Assembly (NCBI GenBank): GCA_914767715.1
Contig: OU612067.1
Coordinates: forward strand, 21,116,162 to 21,180,161
Reading direction: 5' to 3'
DNA: 64,000 bases
Origin: Membranipora membranacea
Taxonomy: Eukaryota; Bryozoa; Gymnolaemata; Cheilostomatida; Membraniporidae
Positions 13,120 through 27,000 of this stretch are shown here, in pieces. The position numbers and the translations under genes were made by a program. The first letter of the stretch is position 1. Every line of letters begins with the position of its first letter. The notes under the pieces are model-generated. The model was not told the DNA's origin. It worked only from the letters and a program-made list of their open reading frames with translations, and ran no database searches.

Positions 13120-14457
13120 GTAGGTTATGAGGAAATCTATTTTTTGAACTGGCCGTAAAAAAAGCAAAGGGTCCTTCCTTTGTTACTTTTTTTAGTTTTA
13201 AAATCGCTCTCATTTCCGTTCTATTTATCGTAGGATTTTCATATGCTGGAATTAGAATGAGGCCAATGAGGCCATCAACTGGTCCGAGTTTGAAAGAATT
13301 CCGATGGCTATTTAAATTTTTTACCCTGCGTTTGGCATGTTTTTTAACGACAAAAGTGGCCCTCGTTAAAAATGTCGCTGACGCCAAACTAAAAGGGGCA
13401 GCCCCAAACGGGTTTCAGTTCCAAAGTCAGCATGAAATTCCCCACGGTTTAGAGTAGGTTATGAGGAAATCTATTTTTTGAACTGGCCGTAAAAAAAGCA
13501 AAGGGTCCCCCCCTTTGTTACTTTTTTTAAGTTTAAAATCGCTCTCATTTCCGTTCTATTTATCGTAGGATCTTCATATTCTGGATTTAGAATGAGGCCA
13601 ATGAGGCCATCAACTGGTCCGAGTTTGAAAGAATCTTGATGGCTATTTAAATTTTTTACCCTGCGTTTGGCATGTTTATTAATGACAAAAGTGGCCCTCG
13701 TTAAAAATGTCGATGACTTTAAACTAAAAGGGGCAGCCCCAAACGGGTTTCAGTTTCAAAGTCAGCATGAAATTCCCCACGGTTTAGAGTAGGTTATGAG
13801 GGAATCTATTTTTTGAACTGGCCGTAAAAAAAGCAAAGGGTCCCCCCTTTGTTACTTTTTTTAGTTTCAAAATCGCTCTCATTTCCGTTCTATTTATCGT
13901 AAGATCTTCATATGCTGGAATTAGAATGAAGCCAATGAGGCCATCAACTGGTCCGAGTTTGAAAGAATTCCGATGGCTATTTAAATTTTTACCCTGCGTT
14001 TGGCATGTTTTTTAATGACAAAAGTGGCCCTCGTTAAAGATGTCGCTGACGCCAAACTAAAAGGGGCAGCCCCAAAAGGGTTTCAGTTCCAAAGTCAGCA
14101 TGAAATTCCCCACGGTTTAGAGTAGGTTATGAGGAAATCTATTTTTTGAACTGGCCGTAAAAAAAGCAAAGGGTCCCCCCTTTGTTACTTTTTTTAATTT
14201 TAAAATCGCTCTCATTTCCGTTCTATTTATCGTAGGATCTTTATATTCTGGATTTAGAATGAGGCCAATGAGTCCATCAACTGGTCCGAGTTTAAAAAAA
14301 GTCCAATGGCTATTTGAATTTTTTACCCTGCGTTTGTCATGTTATTCAATGACAAAAGTGGCCCTCGTTAAAAATGTCGCTGACGCCAAACTAAAAGGGG
14401 CAGCCCCAAACGGTTTCAGTTCCACAGTCAGCATGAAATTCCCCACGGTTTAGAGTA
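13120..14457 (+). repeat. Four-monomer internal duplication, copy 1 (offset 3,668 bp)
   Basis: Monomers at 13257, 13591, 13925 and 14259 recur at 16925, 17259, 17593 and 17927, eleven monomers downstream. They share ttttaacgac, a seven-C run, the gactttaaac cluster, the gaagcc anchor with cgtaagatc, and gtttaaaaaaagtcc. Both copies are carried into 25-mer copy B near 21.46-22.8 and 25.13-26.47 kb. Confidence 0.88.
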
Positions 14458-15922
14458 GGTAACGAGGAAATCTATTTTTTGAACTGGCCGTAAATAAAGC
14501 AAAGGGTCCCCCTCTGTTACTTTTTTTAATTTTAAAGTCGCTCTCATTTCCGTTCTATTTATCGTAGGATCTTCATATTCTGGAATTTTATTGAGGCCAA
14601 TGAGGCCATCAACTGGTCCGAGTTTGAAAGAATTCCGATGGCTATTTTAATTTTTTACCCTGCGTTTGGGATGTTTTTAATGACAAAAGTGGCCCTCGTT
14701 AAAAATGTCGCTGACGCCAACTAAAAGGGGCAGCCCCAAACGGGTTTCAGTTCCAAAGTCAGCATGAAATTCCCCACAGTTTAGAGTAGGTAAGGAGGAA
14801 ATCCATATTTTGAACTTGCCGTAAAAAAGCAAAGGGTCCCCCTTTGTTACTTTTTTTAATTTTAAAGTCGCTCTCATTTCCGTTCTATTTATCGTAGGAT
14901 CTTCATATTCTGGAATTTGAATGAGGCCAATGAGGCCATCAACAGGTGCGAGTTTGAAAGAATTCCGATTGCTATTTAAATTTTTTACCCTGCATTTGGC
15001 ATGTTTTTTAATGACAAAAGTGGCCCTCGTTAAAAATGTTGCTGACGCCAAACTAAAAGGGGCAGCCCCAAACGGGTTTCAGTTCGAAAGTCAGCATGAA
15101 ATTCCCCACGGTTTAGAGTAGGTTATGAGGAAATCTATTTTTTGAACTGGCCGTAATAAAAGCAAAGGGTCCCCCCTTTGTTACTTTTTTTAATTTTAAG
15201 ATCGCTCTCATTTCCGTTCTATTTATCGTAGGATCTTCATATTCTGGAATTTGAATGAGGCCAATGAGGCCATCAACTGGTCCGAGTTTGAAAGAATTCC
15301 GATGGCTATTTAAATTTTTTACCCTGCATTTGGCATGTTTTTTAATGACAAAAGTGGCCCTCGTTAAAAATGTCGCTGACGCCAAACTAAAAGGGCCAGC
15401 CCCAAACGGGTTTCAGTTCGGAAGTCAGCATGAAATTCCCCACGGTTTAGAGTAGGTTATGAGGAAATCTATTTTTTGAACTGGCCGTAAAAAAAGCAAA
15501 GGGTCCCCCCTTTGTTACTTTTTTTAATTTTAAAATCGCTCTCATTTCCGTTCTATTTATCGTAGGATCTTCATATTCTGGAATTTGAATGAGGCCAATG
15601 AGGCCATCAACTGGTGCGAGTTTGAAAGAATTCCGATGGCTATTTAATTTTTTTACCCTGCGTTTGGCATGTTTTTTAATGACAAAAGTGGCCCTCGTTA
15701 AAAATGTCGCTGACGCCAAACTAAAAGGGGCAGCCCCAAACGGGTTTCAGTTCCAAAGTCAGCGTGAAATTCCCAACGGTTTAGAGTAGGTTATGAGGAA
15801 ATCTATTTTTTGAACTGGCCGTAATAAAAGCAAAGGGTCCCCCCTTTGTTACTTTTTTAAATTTTAAAATCGCTCTCATTTCCGTTCTATTTATCGTAGG
15901 ATCTTCATATTCTGGAATTTGA

Positions 15923-16256
15923 ATGAGGCCAATGAGGCCATCAACTGGTGCGAGTTTGAAAGAATTCCGATGGCTATTTAAATTTTTTACCCTGCGTTTG
16001 GCATGTTTTTTAATGACAAAAGTGGCCCTCGTTAAAAATGTTGCTGACGCCAAACTAAAAGGGACAGCCCCAAACGGGTTTCAGTTCCAAAGTCAGCATG
16101 AAATTCTCCACGGTTTAGAGTAGGTTATAAGGAAATCTATTTTTTGAACTGGCCGTAATAAAAGCAAAGGGTCCCCCCTTTGTTACTTTTTTTAATTTTA
16201 AAATCGCTCTCATTTCCGTTCTATTTATCGTAGGATCTTCATATTCTGGAATTAGA
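15923..16256 (+). repeat. Representative subfamily C monomer (334 bp)
   Basis: Typical of a third variant group found at about 10.9-16.5 and 20.5-24.8 kb. Diagnostic positions are ggtgcgag in place of ggtccgag, gttatgagg or gttataagg, ttttaaaatcgc in place of ttttaaagtcgc, and often gtaataaaagc in place of gtaaaaaaagc, which interrupts the A-tract of the long dyad. Neighbouring copies share these changes in blocks, so the group has amplified together. Confidence 0.85.
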
Positions 16257-16787
16257 ATGAGGCCAATGAGGCCATCAACTGGTGCGAGTTTGAAAGAATT
16301 CCGATGGCTATTTAAATTTTTTACCCTGCGTTTGGCATGTTTTTTAACGACAAAGTTGGCCCTCGTTAAAAATGTCGCTGACGCCAAACTAAAAGGGGCA
16401 GCCCCAAACGGGTTTCAGTTCCAAACTCAGCATGAAATTCCCCACGGTTTAGAGTAGGTTATGCGGAAATCTATTTTTTCACCTGGCCGTAAAAAAAGCA
16501 AAGGGTCCCCCCTTTGTTACTTTTTTTAATTTTAAAATCGCTCTCATTTCCGTTCTATTTATCGTAGGATCTTCATATTCTGGAATTAGAATGAGGCCAA
16601 TGAGGCCATCAACTGGTCCGTGTTTGAAAGAATTCCGATGGCTATTTAAAATTTTTACCCTGCGTTTGGCATGTTTTTTAACGACAAAAGTGGCCCTCGT
16701 TAAAAATGTCGCTGACGCCAAACTAAAAGGGGCAGCCCCAAACGGGTTTCAGTTCCAAAGTCAGCATGAAATTCCCCACGGTTTAGA

Positions 16788-18125
16788 GTAGGTTATGAGG
16801 AAAACTATTTTTTGAACTGGCCGTAAAAAAAGCAAAGGGTCCCTCCTTTGTTACTTTTTTTAGTTTTAAAATCGCTCTCATTTCCGTTCTATTTATCGTA
16901 GGATTTTCATATGCTGGAATTAGAATGAGGCCAATGAGGCCATCAACTGGTCCGAGTTTGAAAGAATTCCGATGGCTATTTAAATTTTTTACCCTGCGTT
17001 TGGCATGTTTTTTAACGACAAAAGTGGCCCTCGTTAAAAATGTCGCTGACGCCAAACTAAAAGGGGCAGCCCCAAACGGGTTTCAGTTCCAAAGTCAGCA
17101 TGAAATTCCCCACGGTTTAGAGTAGGTTATGAGGAAATCTATTTTTTGAACTGGCCGTAAAAAAAGCAAAGGGTCCCCCCCTTTGTTACTTTTTTTAAGT
17201 TTAAAATCGCTCTCATTTCCGTTCTATTTATCGTAGGATCTTCATATTCTGGATTTAGAATGAGGCCAATGAGGCCATCAACTGGTCCGAGTTTGAAAGA
17301 ATCTTGATGGCTATTTAAATTTTTTACCCTGCGTTTGGCATGTTTATTAATGACAAAAGTGGCCCTCGTTAAAAATGTCGATGACTTTAAACTAAAAGGG
17401 GCAGCCCCAAACGGGTTTCAGTTTCAAAGTCAGCATGAAATTCCCCACGGTTTAGAATAGGTTATGAGGAAATCTATTTTTTGAACTGGCCGTAAAAAAA
17501 GCAAAGGGTCCCCCCTTTGTTACTTTTTTTAGTTTCAAAATCGCTCTCATTTCCGTTCTATTTATCGTAAGATCTTCATATGCTGGAATTAGAATGAAGC
17601 CAATGAGGCCATCAACTGGTCCGAGTTTGAAAGAATTCCGATGGCTATTTAAATTTTTACCCTGCGTTTGGCATGTTTTTTAATGACAAAAGTGGCCCTC
17701 GTTAAAGATGTCGCTGACGCCAAACTAAAAGGGGCAGCCCCAAAAGGGTTTCAGTTGCAAAGTCAGCATGAAATTCCCCACGGTTTAGAGTAGGTTATGA
17801 GGAAATCTATTTTTTGAACTGGCCGTAAAAAAAGCAAAGGGTCCCCCCTTTGTTACTTTTTTTAATTTTAAAATCGCTCTCATTTCCGTTCTATTTATCG
17901 TAGGATCTTTATATTCTGGATTTAGAATGAGGCCAATGAGTCCATCAACTGGTCCGAGTTTAAAAAAAGTCCAATGGCTATTTGAATTTTTTACCCTGCG
18001 TTTGTCATGTTATTCAATGACAAAAGTGGCCCTCGTTAAAAATGTCGCTGACGCCAAACTAAAAGGGGCAGCCCCAAACGGTTTCAGTTCCAAAGTCAGC
18101 ATGAAATTCCCCACGGTTTAGAGTA
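16788..18125 (+). repeat. Four-monomer internal duplication, copy 2
   Basis: Partner of 13,120-14,457. Minor differences include gaaaactatt near 16,801, ttagaatag near 17,454 and ttgcaaag near 17,757. After 18,125 the array continues with gttatgagg monomers, whereas copy 1 continues with gtaacgagg and the ATG-less monomer at 14591. Confidence 0.86.
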
Positions 18126-20494
18126 GGTTATGAGGAAATCTATTTTTTGAACTGGCCGTAAAAAAAGCAAAGGGTCCCCCCTTTGTTACTTTTTTTAATT
18201 TTAAAATCGCTCTCATTTCCGTTCTATTTATCGTAGGATCTTCATATTCTGGAATTAGAATGAGGCCAATGAGGCCATCAATTGGTCCGAGTTTGAAAGA
18301 ATTCCGATGGCTATTTAAATTTTTTACCCTGCGTTTGGCATGTTTTTTAATGACAAAAGTGGCCCTCGTTAAAAATGTCGCTGACGCCAAACTAAAAGGG
18401 GCAGCCCCAAACGGGTTTCAGTTCCAAAGTCAGCATGAAATTCCCCACGGTTTAGAGTAGGTTATGAGGAAATCTATTTTTTGAACTGGCCGTAAAAAAA
18501 GCAAAGGGTCCCCTCTTTGTTACTTTTTTTAATTTTAAAATAGCTCTCATTTCCGTTCTATTTATCGTAGGATCTTTATATTCTGGATTTAGAATGAGGC
18601 CAATGAGGCCATCAACTGGTCCGAGTTTAAAAAAAGTCCGATGGCTATTTAAATTTTTTACCCCGCGTTTGGCATGTTTTTCAATGACAAATGTGGCCCT
18701 CGTTAAAAATGTCGCTGACGCCAAACTAAAAGGGGCAGCCCCAAACGGGTTTCAGTTCCAAAGTCAGCATGAAATTCCCCACGGTTTAGAGTAGGTAATG
18801 AGGAAATCTATTTTTTGAACTGGCCGTAAAAAAAGCAAAGGGTCCCCCTTTGTTACTTTTTTTAATTTTAAAGTCGCTCTCATTTCCGTTCTATTTATCG
18901 TAGGATCTTCATATTCTGGAATTTGAATGAGGCCAATGAGGCCATCAACTGGTCCGAGTTTGAAAGAATTCCGATGGATATTAAAATTTTTTACCCTGCG
19001 TTTGGCATGTCTTTTAATGACAAAAGTGGCCCTCGTTAAAAATGTCGCTGACGCCAAACTAAAAGGGGCAGCCCCAAACGGGTTTCAGTTCCAAAGTCAG
19101 CATGAAATTCCCCGCAGTTTAGAGTAGGTAAGGATGAAATCTATTTTTTGAACTGGCCGTAAAAAAAGCAAAGGGTCCCCCCTTTGTTACTTTTTTTAAT
19201 TTTAAAGTCGCTCTCATTTCCGTTCTATTTATCGTAGTTTCTTCATATTCTTGAATTTGAATGAAGCCAATGAGGCCATCAAGTGGTCCGAGTTTGAAAG
19301 AATTCCGTTGGCTATTAAAATTTTTTACCCTGCGTTTGGCATGTTTTTTAATGACAAAAGTGGCCCTCGTTAAAAATGTCGCTGACGCCAAACTAAAAGG
19401 GGTAGCCCCAAACGGGTTTCAGTTCCAAAGTCAGCATGAAATTGCCCACAGTTTAGAGTAGGTAACGAGGAAATCTATTTTTTGAACTGGCCGTAAATAA
19501 AGCAAAGGGTCCCCCCTTTGTTACTTTTTTAAATTTTAAAGTCGCTCTCATTTCCGTTCTATTTATCGTAGGATCTTCATATTCTGGAATATGAATGAGG
19601 CCAATGAGGCCATCAACTGGTCCGAGTTTGAAAGAATTCCGATGGCTATTTAAAATTTTTTACCCTGCGTTTGGCATGTTTTTAATGACAAAAGTGGCCC
19701 TCGTTAAAAATGTCGCTGACGCCAAACTAAAAGGGGCAGCCCCAAACGGGTTTCAGTTCCAAAGTCAGCATGAAATTCCCCACGGTTTAGAGTAGATAAG
19801 GAGGAAATCCATTTTTTGAACTGGCCGGAAAAAAAGCAAAGGGTCCCCCCTTTGTTACTTTTTTAAATTTTAAAGTCGCTTTCATTTCCGTTGTATTTAT
19901 CGTAGGATCTTCATATTCTGGAATTTGAATGAGGCTAATGCGGACATCAACTGGTCTGAGTTTGAAAGAATTCCGATGGCTATTTAAATTTTTTACCCTG
20001 CGTTTGGCATGTTTTTTAATGACAAAAGTGGCCCTCGTTAAAAGTGTCGCTGACGCCAAACTAAAAGGGGCAGCCCCAAACGGGTTTCAGTTCCAAAGTC
20101 AGTATGAAATTCCCCACAGTTTAGAGTAGGTAAGGAGGAAATCCATTTTTTGAACTTGCCGTAAAAAAAGCAAAGGGTCCCCCTTTGTTACTTTTTTTAA
20201 TTTTAAAGTCGCTCTCATTTCCGTTCTATTTATCGTAGGATCTTCATATTCTGGAATTTGAATGAGGTTAATAAGGCCATCAGCTGGTCTGAGTTTGAAA
20301 GAATTCCGATGGCTATTCAAATTTTTTACCCTGCGTTTGGCATGTTTTTTAATGACAAAAGTGGCCCTCGTTAAAAATGTCGCCGACGCCAAAGTAAAAG
20401 GGGCAGCCCCAAACGGGTTTCAGTTCTAAAGTCAGCATGAAATTCCCCGCAGTATAGAGTAGGTAAGGATGAAATCTATTTTTTGAACTGGCCG

Positions 20495-21070
20495 TAATAA
20501 AAGCAAAGGGTCCCCCCTTTGTTACTTTTTTAAATTTTAAAATCGCTCTCATTTCCGTTCTATTTATCGTAGGATCTTCATATTCTGGAATTTGAATGAG
20601 GCCAATGAGGCCATCAACTGGTGCGAGTTTGAAAGAATTCCGATGGCTATTTAATTTTTTTACCCTGCGTTTGGCATGTTTTTTAATGACAAAAGTGGCC
20701 CTCGTTAAAAATGTCGCTGACGCCAAACTAAAAGGGGCAGCCCCAAACGGGTTTCAGTTCCAAAGTCAGCGTGAAATTCCCAACGGTTTAGAGTAGGTTA
20801 TGAGGAAATCTATTTTTTGAACTGGCCGTAATAAAAGCAAAGGGTCCCCCCTTTGTTACTTTTTTAAATTTTAAAATCGCTCTCATTTCCGTTCTATTTA
20901 TCGTAGGATCTTCATATTCTGGAATTTGAATGAGGCCAATGAGGCCATCAACTGGTGCGAGTTTGAATGAATTCCGATGGCTATTTAAATTTTTTACCCT
21001 GCGTTTGGCATGTTTTTTAATGACAAAAGTGGCCCTCGTTAAAAATGTTGCTGACGCCAAACTAAAAGGG
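20495..21070 (+). repeat. Junction segment between 25-mer copies, derived from ~15.5-16.1 kb type
   Basis: Anchors 20596 and 20930 match 15589 and 15923 at offset 5,007, including tttaattttttta and cagcgtgaaattcccaacgg. The segment joins the end of copy A to the start of copy B. Both 12,79x and 16,11x share gttataagg, so exchange in that neighbourhood could have created this boundary. Confidence 0.78.
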
Positions 21071-24000
21071 ACAGCCCCAAACGGGTTTCAGTTCCAAAGT
21101 CAGCATGAAATTCCCCACGGTTTAGAGTAGGTTATAAGGAAATCTATTTTTTGAACTGGCCGTAATAAAAGCAAAGGGTCCCCCCTTTGTTACTTTTTTA
21201 AATTTTAAAATCGCTCTCATTTCCGTTCTATTTATCGTAGGATCTTCATATTCTGGAATTTGAATGGGGCCAATGAGGCCATCAACTGGTGCGAGTTTGA
21301 AAGAATTCCGATGGCTATTTAAATTTTTTACCCTGCGTTTGGCATGTTTTTTAATGACAAAAGTGGCCCTCGTTAAAAATGTCGCTGACGCCAAACTAAA
21401 AGGGGCAGCCCCAAACGGGTTTCAGTTCCAAAGTCAGCATGAAATTCCCCACGGATTAGAGTAGGTTATGAGGAAATCTATTTTTTGAACTGGCCGTAAA
21501 AAAAGCAAAGGGTCCCTCCTTTGTTACTTTTTTTAGTTTTAAAATCGCTCTCATTTCCGTTCTATTTATCGTAGGATTTTCATATGCTGGAATTAGAATG
21601 AGGCCAATGAGGCCATCAACTGGTCCGAGTTTGAAAGAATTCCGATGGCTATTTAAATTTTTTACCCTGCGTTTGGCATGTTTTTTAACGACAAAAGTGG
21701 CCCTCGTTAAAAATGTCGCTGACGCCAAACTAAAAGGGGCAGCCCCAAACGGGTTTCAGTTCCAAAGTCAGCATGAAATTCCCCACGGTTTAGAGTAGGT
21801 TATGAGGAAATCTATTTTTTGAACTGGCCGTAAAAAAAGCAAAGGGTCCCCCCCTTTGTTACTTTTTTTAAGTTTAAAATCGCTCTCATTTCCGTTCTAT
21901 TTATCGTAGGATCTTCATCTTCTGGATTTAGAATGAGGCCAATGAGGCCATCAACTGGTCCGAGTTTGAAAGAATCTTGATGGCTATTTAAATTTTTTAC
22001 CCTGCGTTTGGCATGTTTATTAATGACAAAAGTGGCCCTCGTTAAAAATGTCGATGACTTTAAACTAAAAGGGGCAGCCCCAAACGGGTTTCAGTTTCAA
22101 AGTCAGCATGAAATTCCCCACGGTTTAGAGTAGGTTATGAGGAAATCTATTTTTTGAACTGGCCGTAAAAAAAGCAAAGGGTCCCCCCTTTGTTACTTTT
22201 TTTAGTTTCAAAATCGCTCTCATTTCCGTTCTATTTATCGTAAGATCTTCATATGCTGGAATTAGAATGAAGCCAATGAGGCCATCAACTGGTCCGAGTT
22301 TGAAAGAATTCCGATGGCTATTTAAATTTTTACCCTGCGTTTGGCATGTTTTTTAATGACAAAAGTGGCCCTCGTTAAAGATGTCGCTGACGCCAAACTA
22401 AAAGGGGCAGCCCCAAAAGGGTTTCAGTTCCAAAGTCAGCATGAAATTCCCCACGGTTTAGAGTAGGTTATGAGGAAATCTATTTTTTGAACTGGCCGTA
22501 AAAAAAGCAAAGGGTCCCCCCTTTGTTACTTTTTTTAATTTTAAAATCGCTCTCATTTCCGTTCTATTTATCGTAGGATCTTTATATTCTGGATTTAGAA
22601 TGAGGCCAATGAGTCCATCAACTGGTCCGAGTTTAAAAAAAGTCCAATGGCTATTTGAATTTTTTACCCTGCGTTTGTCATGTTATTCAATGACAAAAGT
22701 GGCCCTCGTTAAAAATGTCGCTGACGCCAAACTAAAAGGGGCAGCCCCAAACGGTTTCAGTTCCAAAGTCAGCATGAAATTCCCCACGGTTTAGAGTAGG
22801 TAACGAGGAAATCTATTTTTTGAACTGGCCGTAAATAAAGCAAAGGGTCCCCCTCTGTTACTTTTTTTAATTTTAAAGTCGCTCTCATTTCCGTTCTATT
22901 TATCGTAGGATCTTCATATTCTGGAATTTTATTGAGGCCAATGAGGCCATCAACTGGTCCGAGTTTGAAAGAATTCCGATGGCTATTTAAATTTTTTACC
23001 CTGCGTTTGGGATGTTTTTAATGACAAAAGTGGCCCTCGTTAAAAATGTCGCTGACGCCAACTAAAAGGGGCAGCCCCAAACAGGTTTCAGTTCCAAAGT
23101 CAGCATGAAATTCCCCACAGTTTAGAGTAGGTAAGGAGGAAATCCATATTTTGAACTTGCCGTAAAAAAGCAAAGGGTCCCCCTTTGTTACTTTTTTTAA
23201 TTTTAAAGTCGCTCTCATTTCCGTTCTATTTATCGTAGGATCTTCATATTCTGGAATTTGAATGAGGCCAATGAGGCCATCAACAGGTGCGAGTTTGAAA
23301 GAATTCCGATTGCTATTTAAATTTTTTACCCTGCATTTGGCATGTTTTTTAATGACAAAAGTGGCCCTCGTTAAAAATGTTGCTGACGCCAAACTAAAAG
23401 GGGCAGCCCCAAACGGGTTTCAGTTCGAAAGTCAGCATGAAATTCCCCACGGTTTAGAGTAGGTTATGAGGAAATCTATTTTTTGAACTGGCCGTAATAA
23501 AAGCAAAGGGTCCCCCCTTTGTTACTTTTTTTAATTTTAAGATCGCTCTCATTTCCGTTCTATTTATCGTAGGATCTTCATATTCTGGAATTTGAATGAG
23601 GCCAATGAGGCCATCAACTGGTCCGAGTTTGAAAGAATTCCGATGGCTATTTAAATTTTTTACCCTGCGTTTGGCATGTTTTTTAATGACAAAAGTGGCC
23701 CTCGTTAAAAATGTCGCTGACGCCAAACTAAAAGGGCCAGCCCCAAACGGGTTTCAGTTCGGAAGTCAGCATGAAATTCCCCACGGTTTAGAGTAGGTTA
23801 TGAGGAAATCTATTTTTTGAACTGGCCGTAAAAAAAGCAAAGGGTCCCCCCTTTGTTACTTTTTTTAATTTTAAAATCGCTCTCATTTCCGTTCTATTTA
23901 TCGTAGGATCTTCATATTCTGGAATTTGAATGAGGCCAATGAGGCCATCAACTGGTGCGAGTTTGAAAGAATTCCGATGGCTATTTAATTTTTTTACCCT

Positions 24001-27000
24001 GCGTTTGGCATGTTTTTTAATGACAAAAGTGGCCCTCGTTAAAAATGTCGCTGACGCCAAACTAAAAGGGGCAGCCCCAAACGGGTTTCAGTTCCAAAGT
24101 CAGCGTGAAATTCCCAACGGTTTAGAGTAGGTTATGAGGAAATCTATTTTTTGAACTGGCCGTAATAAAAGCAAAGGGTCCCCCCTTTGTTACTTTTTTA
24201 AATTTTAAAATCGCTCTCATTTCCGTTCTATTTATCGTAGGATCTTCATATTCTGGAATTTGAATGAGGCCAATGAGGCCATCAACTGGTGCGAGTTTGA
24301 AAGAATTCCGATGGCTATTTAAATTTTTTACCCTGCGTTTGGCATGTTTTTTAATGACAAAAGTGGCCCTCGTTAAAAATGTTGCTGACGCCAAACTAAA
24401 AGGGACAGCCCCAAACGGGTTTCAGTTCCAAAGTCAGCATGAAATTCTCCACGGTTTAGAGTAGGTTATAAGGAAATCTATTTTTTGAACTGGCCGTAAT
24501 AAAAGCAAAGGGTCCCCCCTTTGTTACTTTTTTTAATTTTAAAATCGCTCTCATTTCCGTTCTATTTATCGTAGGATCTTCATATTCTGGAATTAGAATG
24601 AGGCCAATGAGGCCATCAACTGGTGCGAGTTTGAAAGAATTCCGATGGCTATTTAAATTTTTTACCCTGCGTTTGGCATGTTTTTTAACGACAAAGTTGG
24701 CCCTCGTTAAAAATGTCGCTGACGCCAAACTAAAAGGGGCAGCCCCAAACGGGTTTCAGTTCCAAACTCAGCATGAAATTCCCCACGGTTTAGAGTAGGT
24801 TATGCGGAAATCTATTTTTTCACCTGGCCGTAAAAAAAGCAAAGGGTCCCCCCTTTGTTACTTTTTTTAATTTTAAAATCGCTCTCATTTCCGTTCTATT
24901 TATCGTAGGATCTTCATATTCTGGAATTAGAATGAGGCCAATGAGGCCATCAACTGGTCCGTGTTTGAAAGAATTCCGATGGCTATTTAAAATTTTTACC
25001 CTGCGTTTGGCATGTTTTTTAACGACAAAAGTGGCCCTCGTTAAAAATGTCGCTGACGCCAAACTAAAAGGGGCAGCCCCAAACGGGTTTCAGTTCCAAA
25101 GTCAGCATGAAATTCCCCACGGTTTAGAGTAGGTTATGAGGAAAACTATTTTTTGAACTGGCCGTAAAAAAAGCAAAGGGTCCCTCCTTTGTTACTTTTT
25201 TTAGTTTTAAAATCGCTCTCATTTCCGTTCTATTTATCGTAGGATTTTCATATTCTGGAATTAGAATGAGGCCAATGAGGCCATCAACTGGTCCGAGTTT
25301 GAAAGAATTCCGATGGCTATTTAAATTTTTTACCCTGCGTTTGGCATGTTTTTTAACGACAAAAGTGGCCCTCGTTAAAAATGTCGCTGACGCCAAACTA
25401 AAAGGGGCAGCCCCAAACGGGTTTCAGTTCCAAAGTCAGCATGAAATTCCCCACGGTTTAGAGTAGGTTATGAGGAAATCTATTTTTTGAACTGGCCGTA
25501 AAAAACGCAAAGGGTCCCCCCCTTTGTTACTTTTTTTAAGTTTAAAATCGCTCTCATTTCCGTTCTATTTATCGTAGGATCTTCATATTCTGGATTTAGA
25601 ATGAGGCCAATGAGGCCATCAACTGGTCCGAGTTTGAAAGAATCTTGATGGCTATTTAAATTTTTTACCCTGCGTTTGGCATGTTTATTAATGACAAAAG
25701 TGGCCCTCGTTAAAAATGTCGATGACTTTAAACTAAAAGGGGCAGCCCCAAACGGGTTTCAGTTTCAAAGTCAGCATGAAATTCCCCACGGTTTAGAATA
25801 GGTTATGAGGAAATCTATTTTTTGAACTGGCCGTAAAAAAAGCAAAGGGTCCCCCCTTTGTTACTTTTTTTAGTTTCAAAATCGCTCTCATTTCCGTTCT
25901 ATTTATCGTAAGATCTTCATATGCTGGAATTAGAATGAAGCCAATGAGGCCATCAACTGGTCCGAGTTTGAAAGAATTCCGATGGCTATTTAAATTTTTA
26001 CCCTGCGTTTGGCATGTTTTTTAATGACAAAAGTGGCCCTCGTTAAAGATGTCGCTGACGCCAAACTAAAAGGGGCAGCCCCAAAAGGGTTTCAGTTGCA
26101 AAGTCAGCATGAAATTCCCCACGGTTTAGAGTAGGTTATGAGGAAATCTATTTTTTGAACTGGCCGTAAAAAAAGCAAAGGGTCCCCCCTTTGTTACTTT
26201 TTTTAATTTTAAAATCGCTCTCATTTCCGTTCTATTTATCGTAGGATCTTTATATTCTGGATTTAGAATGAGGCCAATGAGTCCATCAACTGGTCCGAGT
26301 TTAAAAAAAGTCCAATGGCTATTTGAATTTTTTACCCTGCGTTTGTCATGTTATTCAATGACAAAAGTGGCCCTCGTTAAAAATGTCGCTGACGCCAAAC
26401 TAAAAGGGGCAGCCCCAAACGGTTTCAGTTCCAAAGTCAGCATGAAATTCCCCACGGTTTAGAGTAGGTTATGAGGAAATCTATTTTTTGAACTGGCCGT
26501 AAAAAAAGCAAAGGGTCCCCCCTTTGTTACTTTTTTTAATTTTAAAATCGCTCTCATTTCCGTTCTATTTATCGTAGGATCTTCATATTCTGGAATTAGA
26601 ATGAGGCCAATGAGGCCATCAATTGGTCCGAGTTTGAAAGAATTCCGATGGCTATTTAAATTTTTTACCCTGCGTTTGGCATGTTTTTTAATGACAAAAG
26701 TGGCCCTCGTTAAAAATGTCGCTGACGCCAAACTAAAAGGGGCAGCCCCAAACGGGTTTCAGTTCCAAAGTCAGCATGAAATTCCCCACGGTTTAGAGTA
26801 GGTTATGAGGAAATCTATTTTTTGAACTGGCCGTAAAAAAAGCAAAGGGTCCCCTCTTTGTTACTTTTTTTAATTTTAAAATAGCTCTCATTTCCGTTCT
26901 ATTTATCGTAGGATCTTTATATTCTGGATTTAGAATGAGGCCAATGAGGCCATCAACTGGTCCGAGTTTAAAAAAAGTCCGATGGCTATTTAAATTTTTT

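Larger units (their letters stand above)
12730..20494 (+). repeat. 25-mer higher-order repeat (8,341-bp spacing), copy A
   Basis: Anchors 12923, 13257, 13591, 13925, 14259, 14591, 14921, 15255, 15589, 15923, 16257, 16591, 16925, 17259, 17593, 17927, 18260, 18594, 18927, 19261, 19595, 19929 and 20262. The order of rare variants matches copy B at offset 8,341 until about 19,690; after that the offset is 8,005 because copy B lacks one monomer. The match ends near 20,494, where gtaataaaagc replaces gtaaaaaaagc. Confidence 0.9.
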
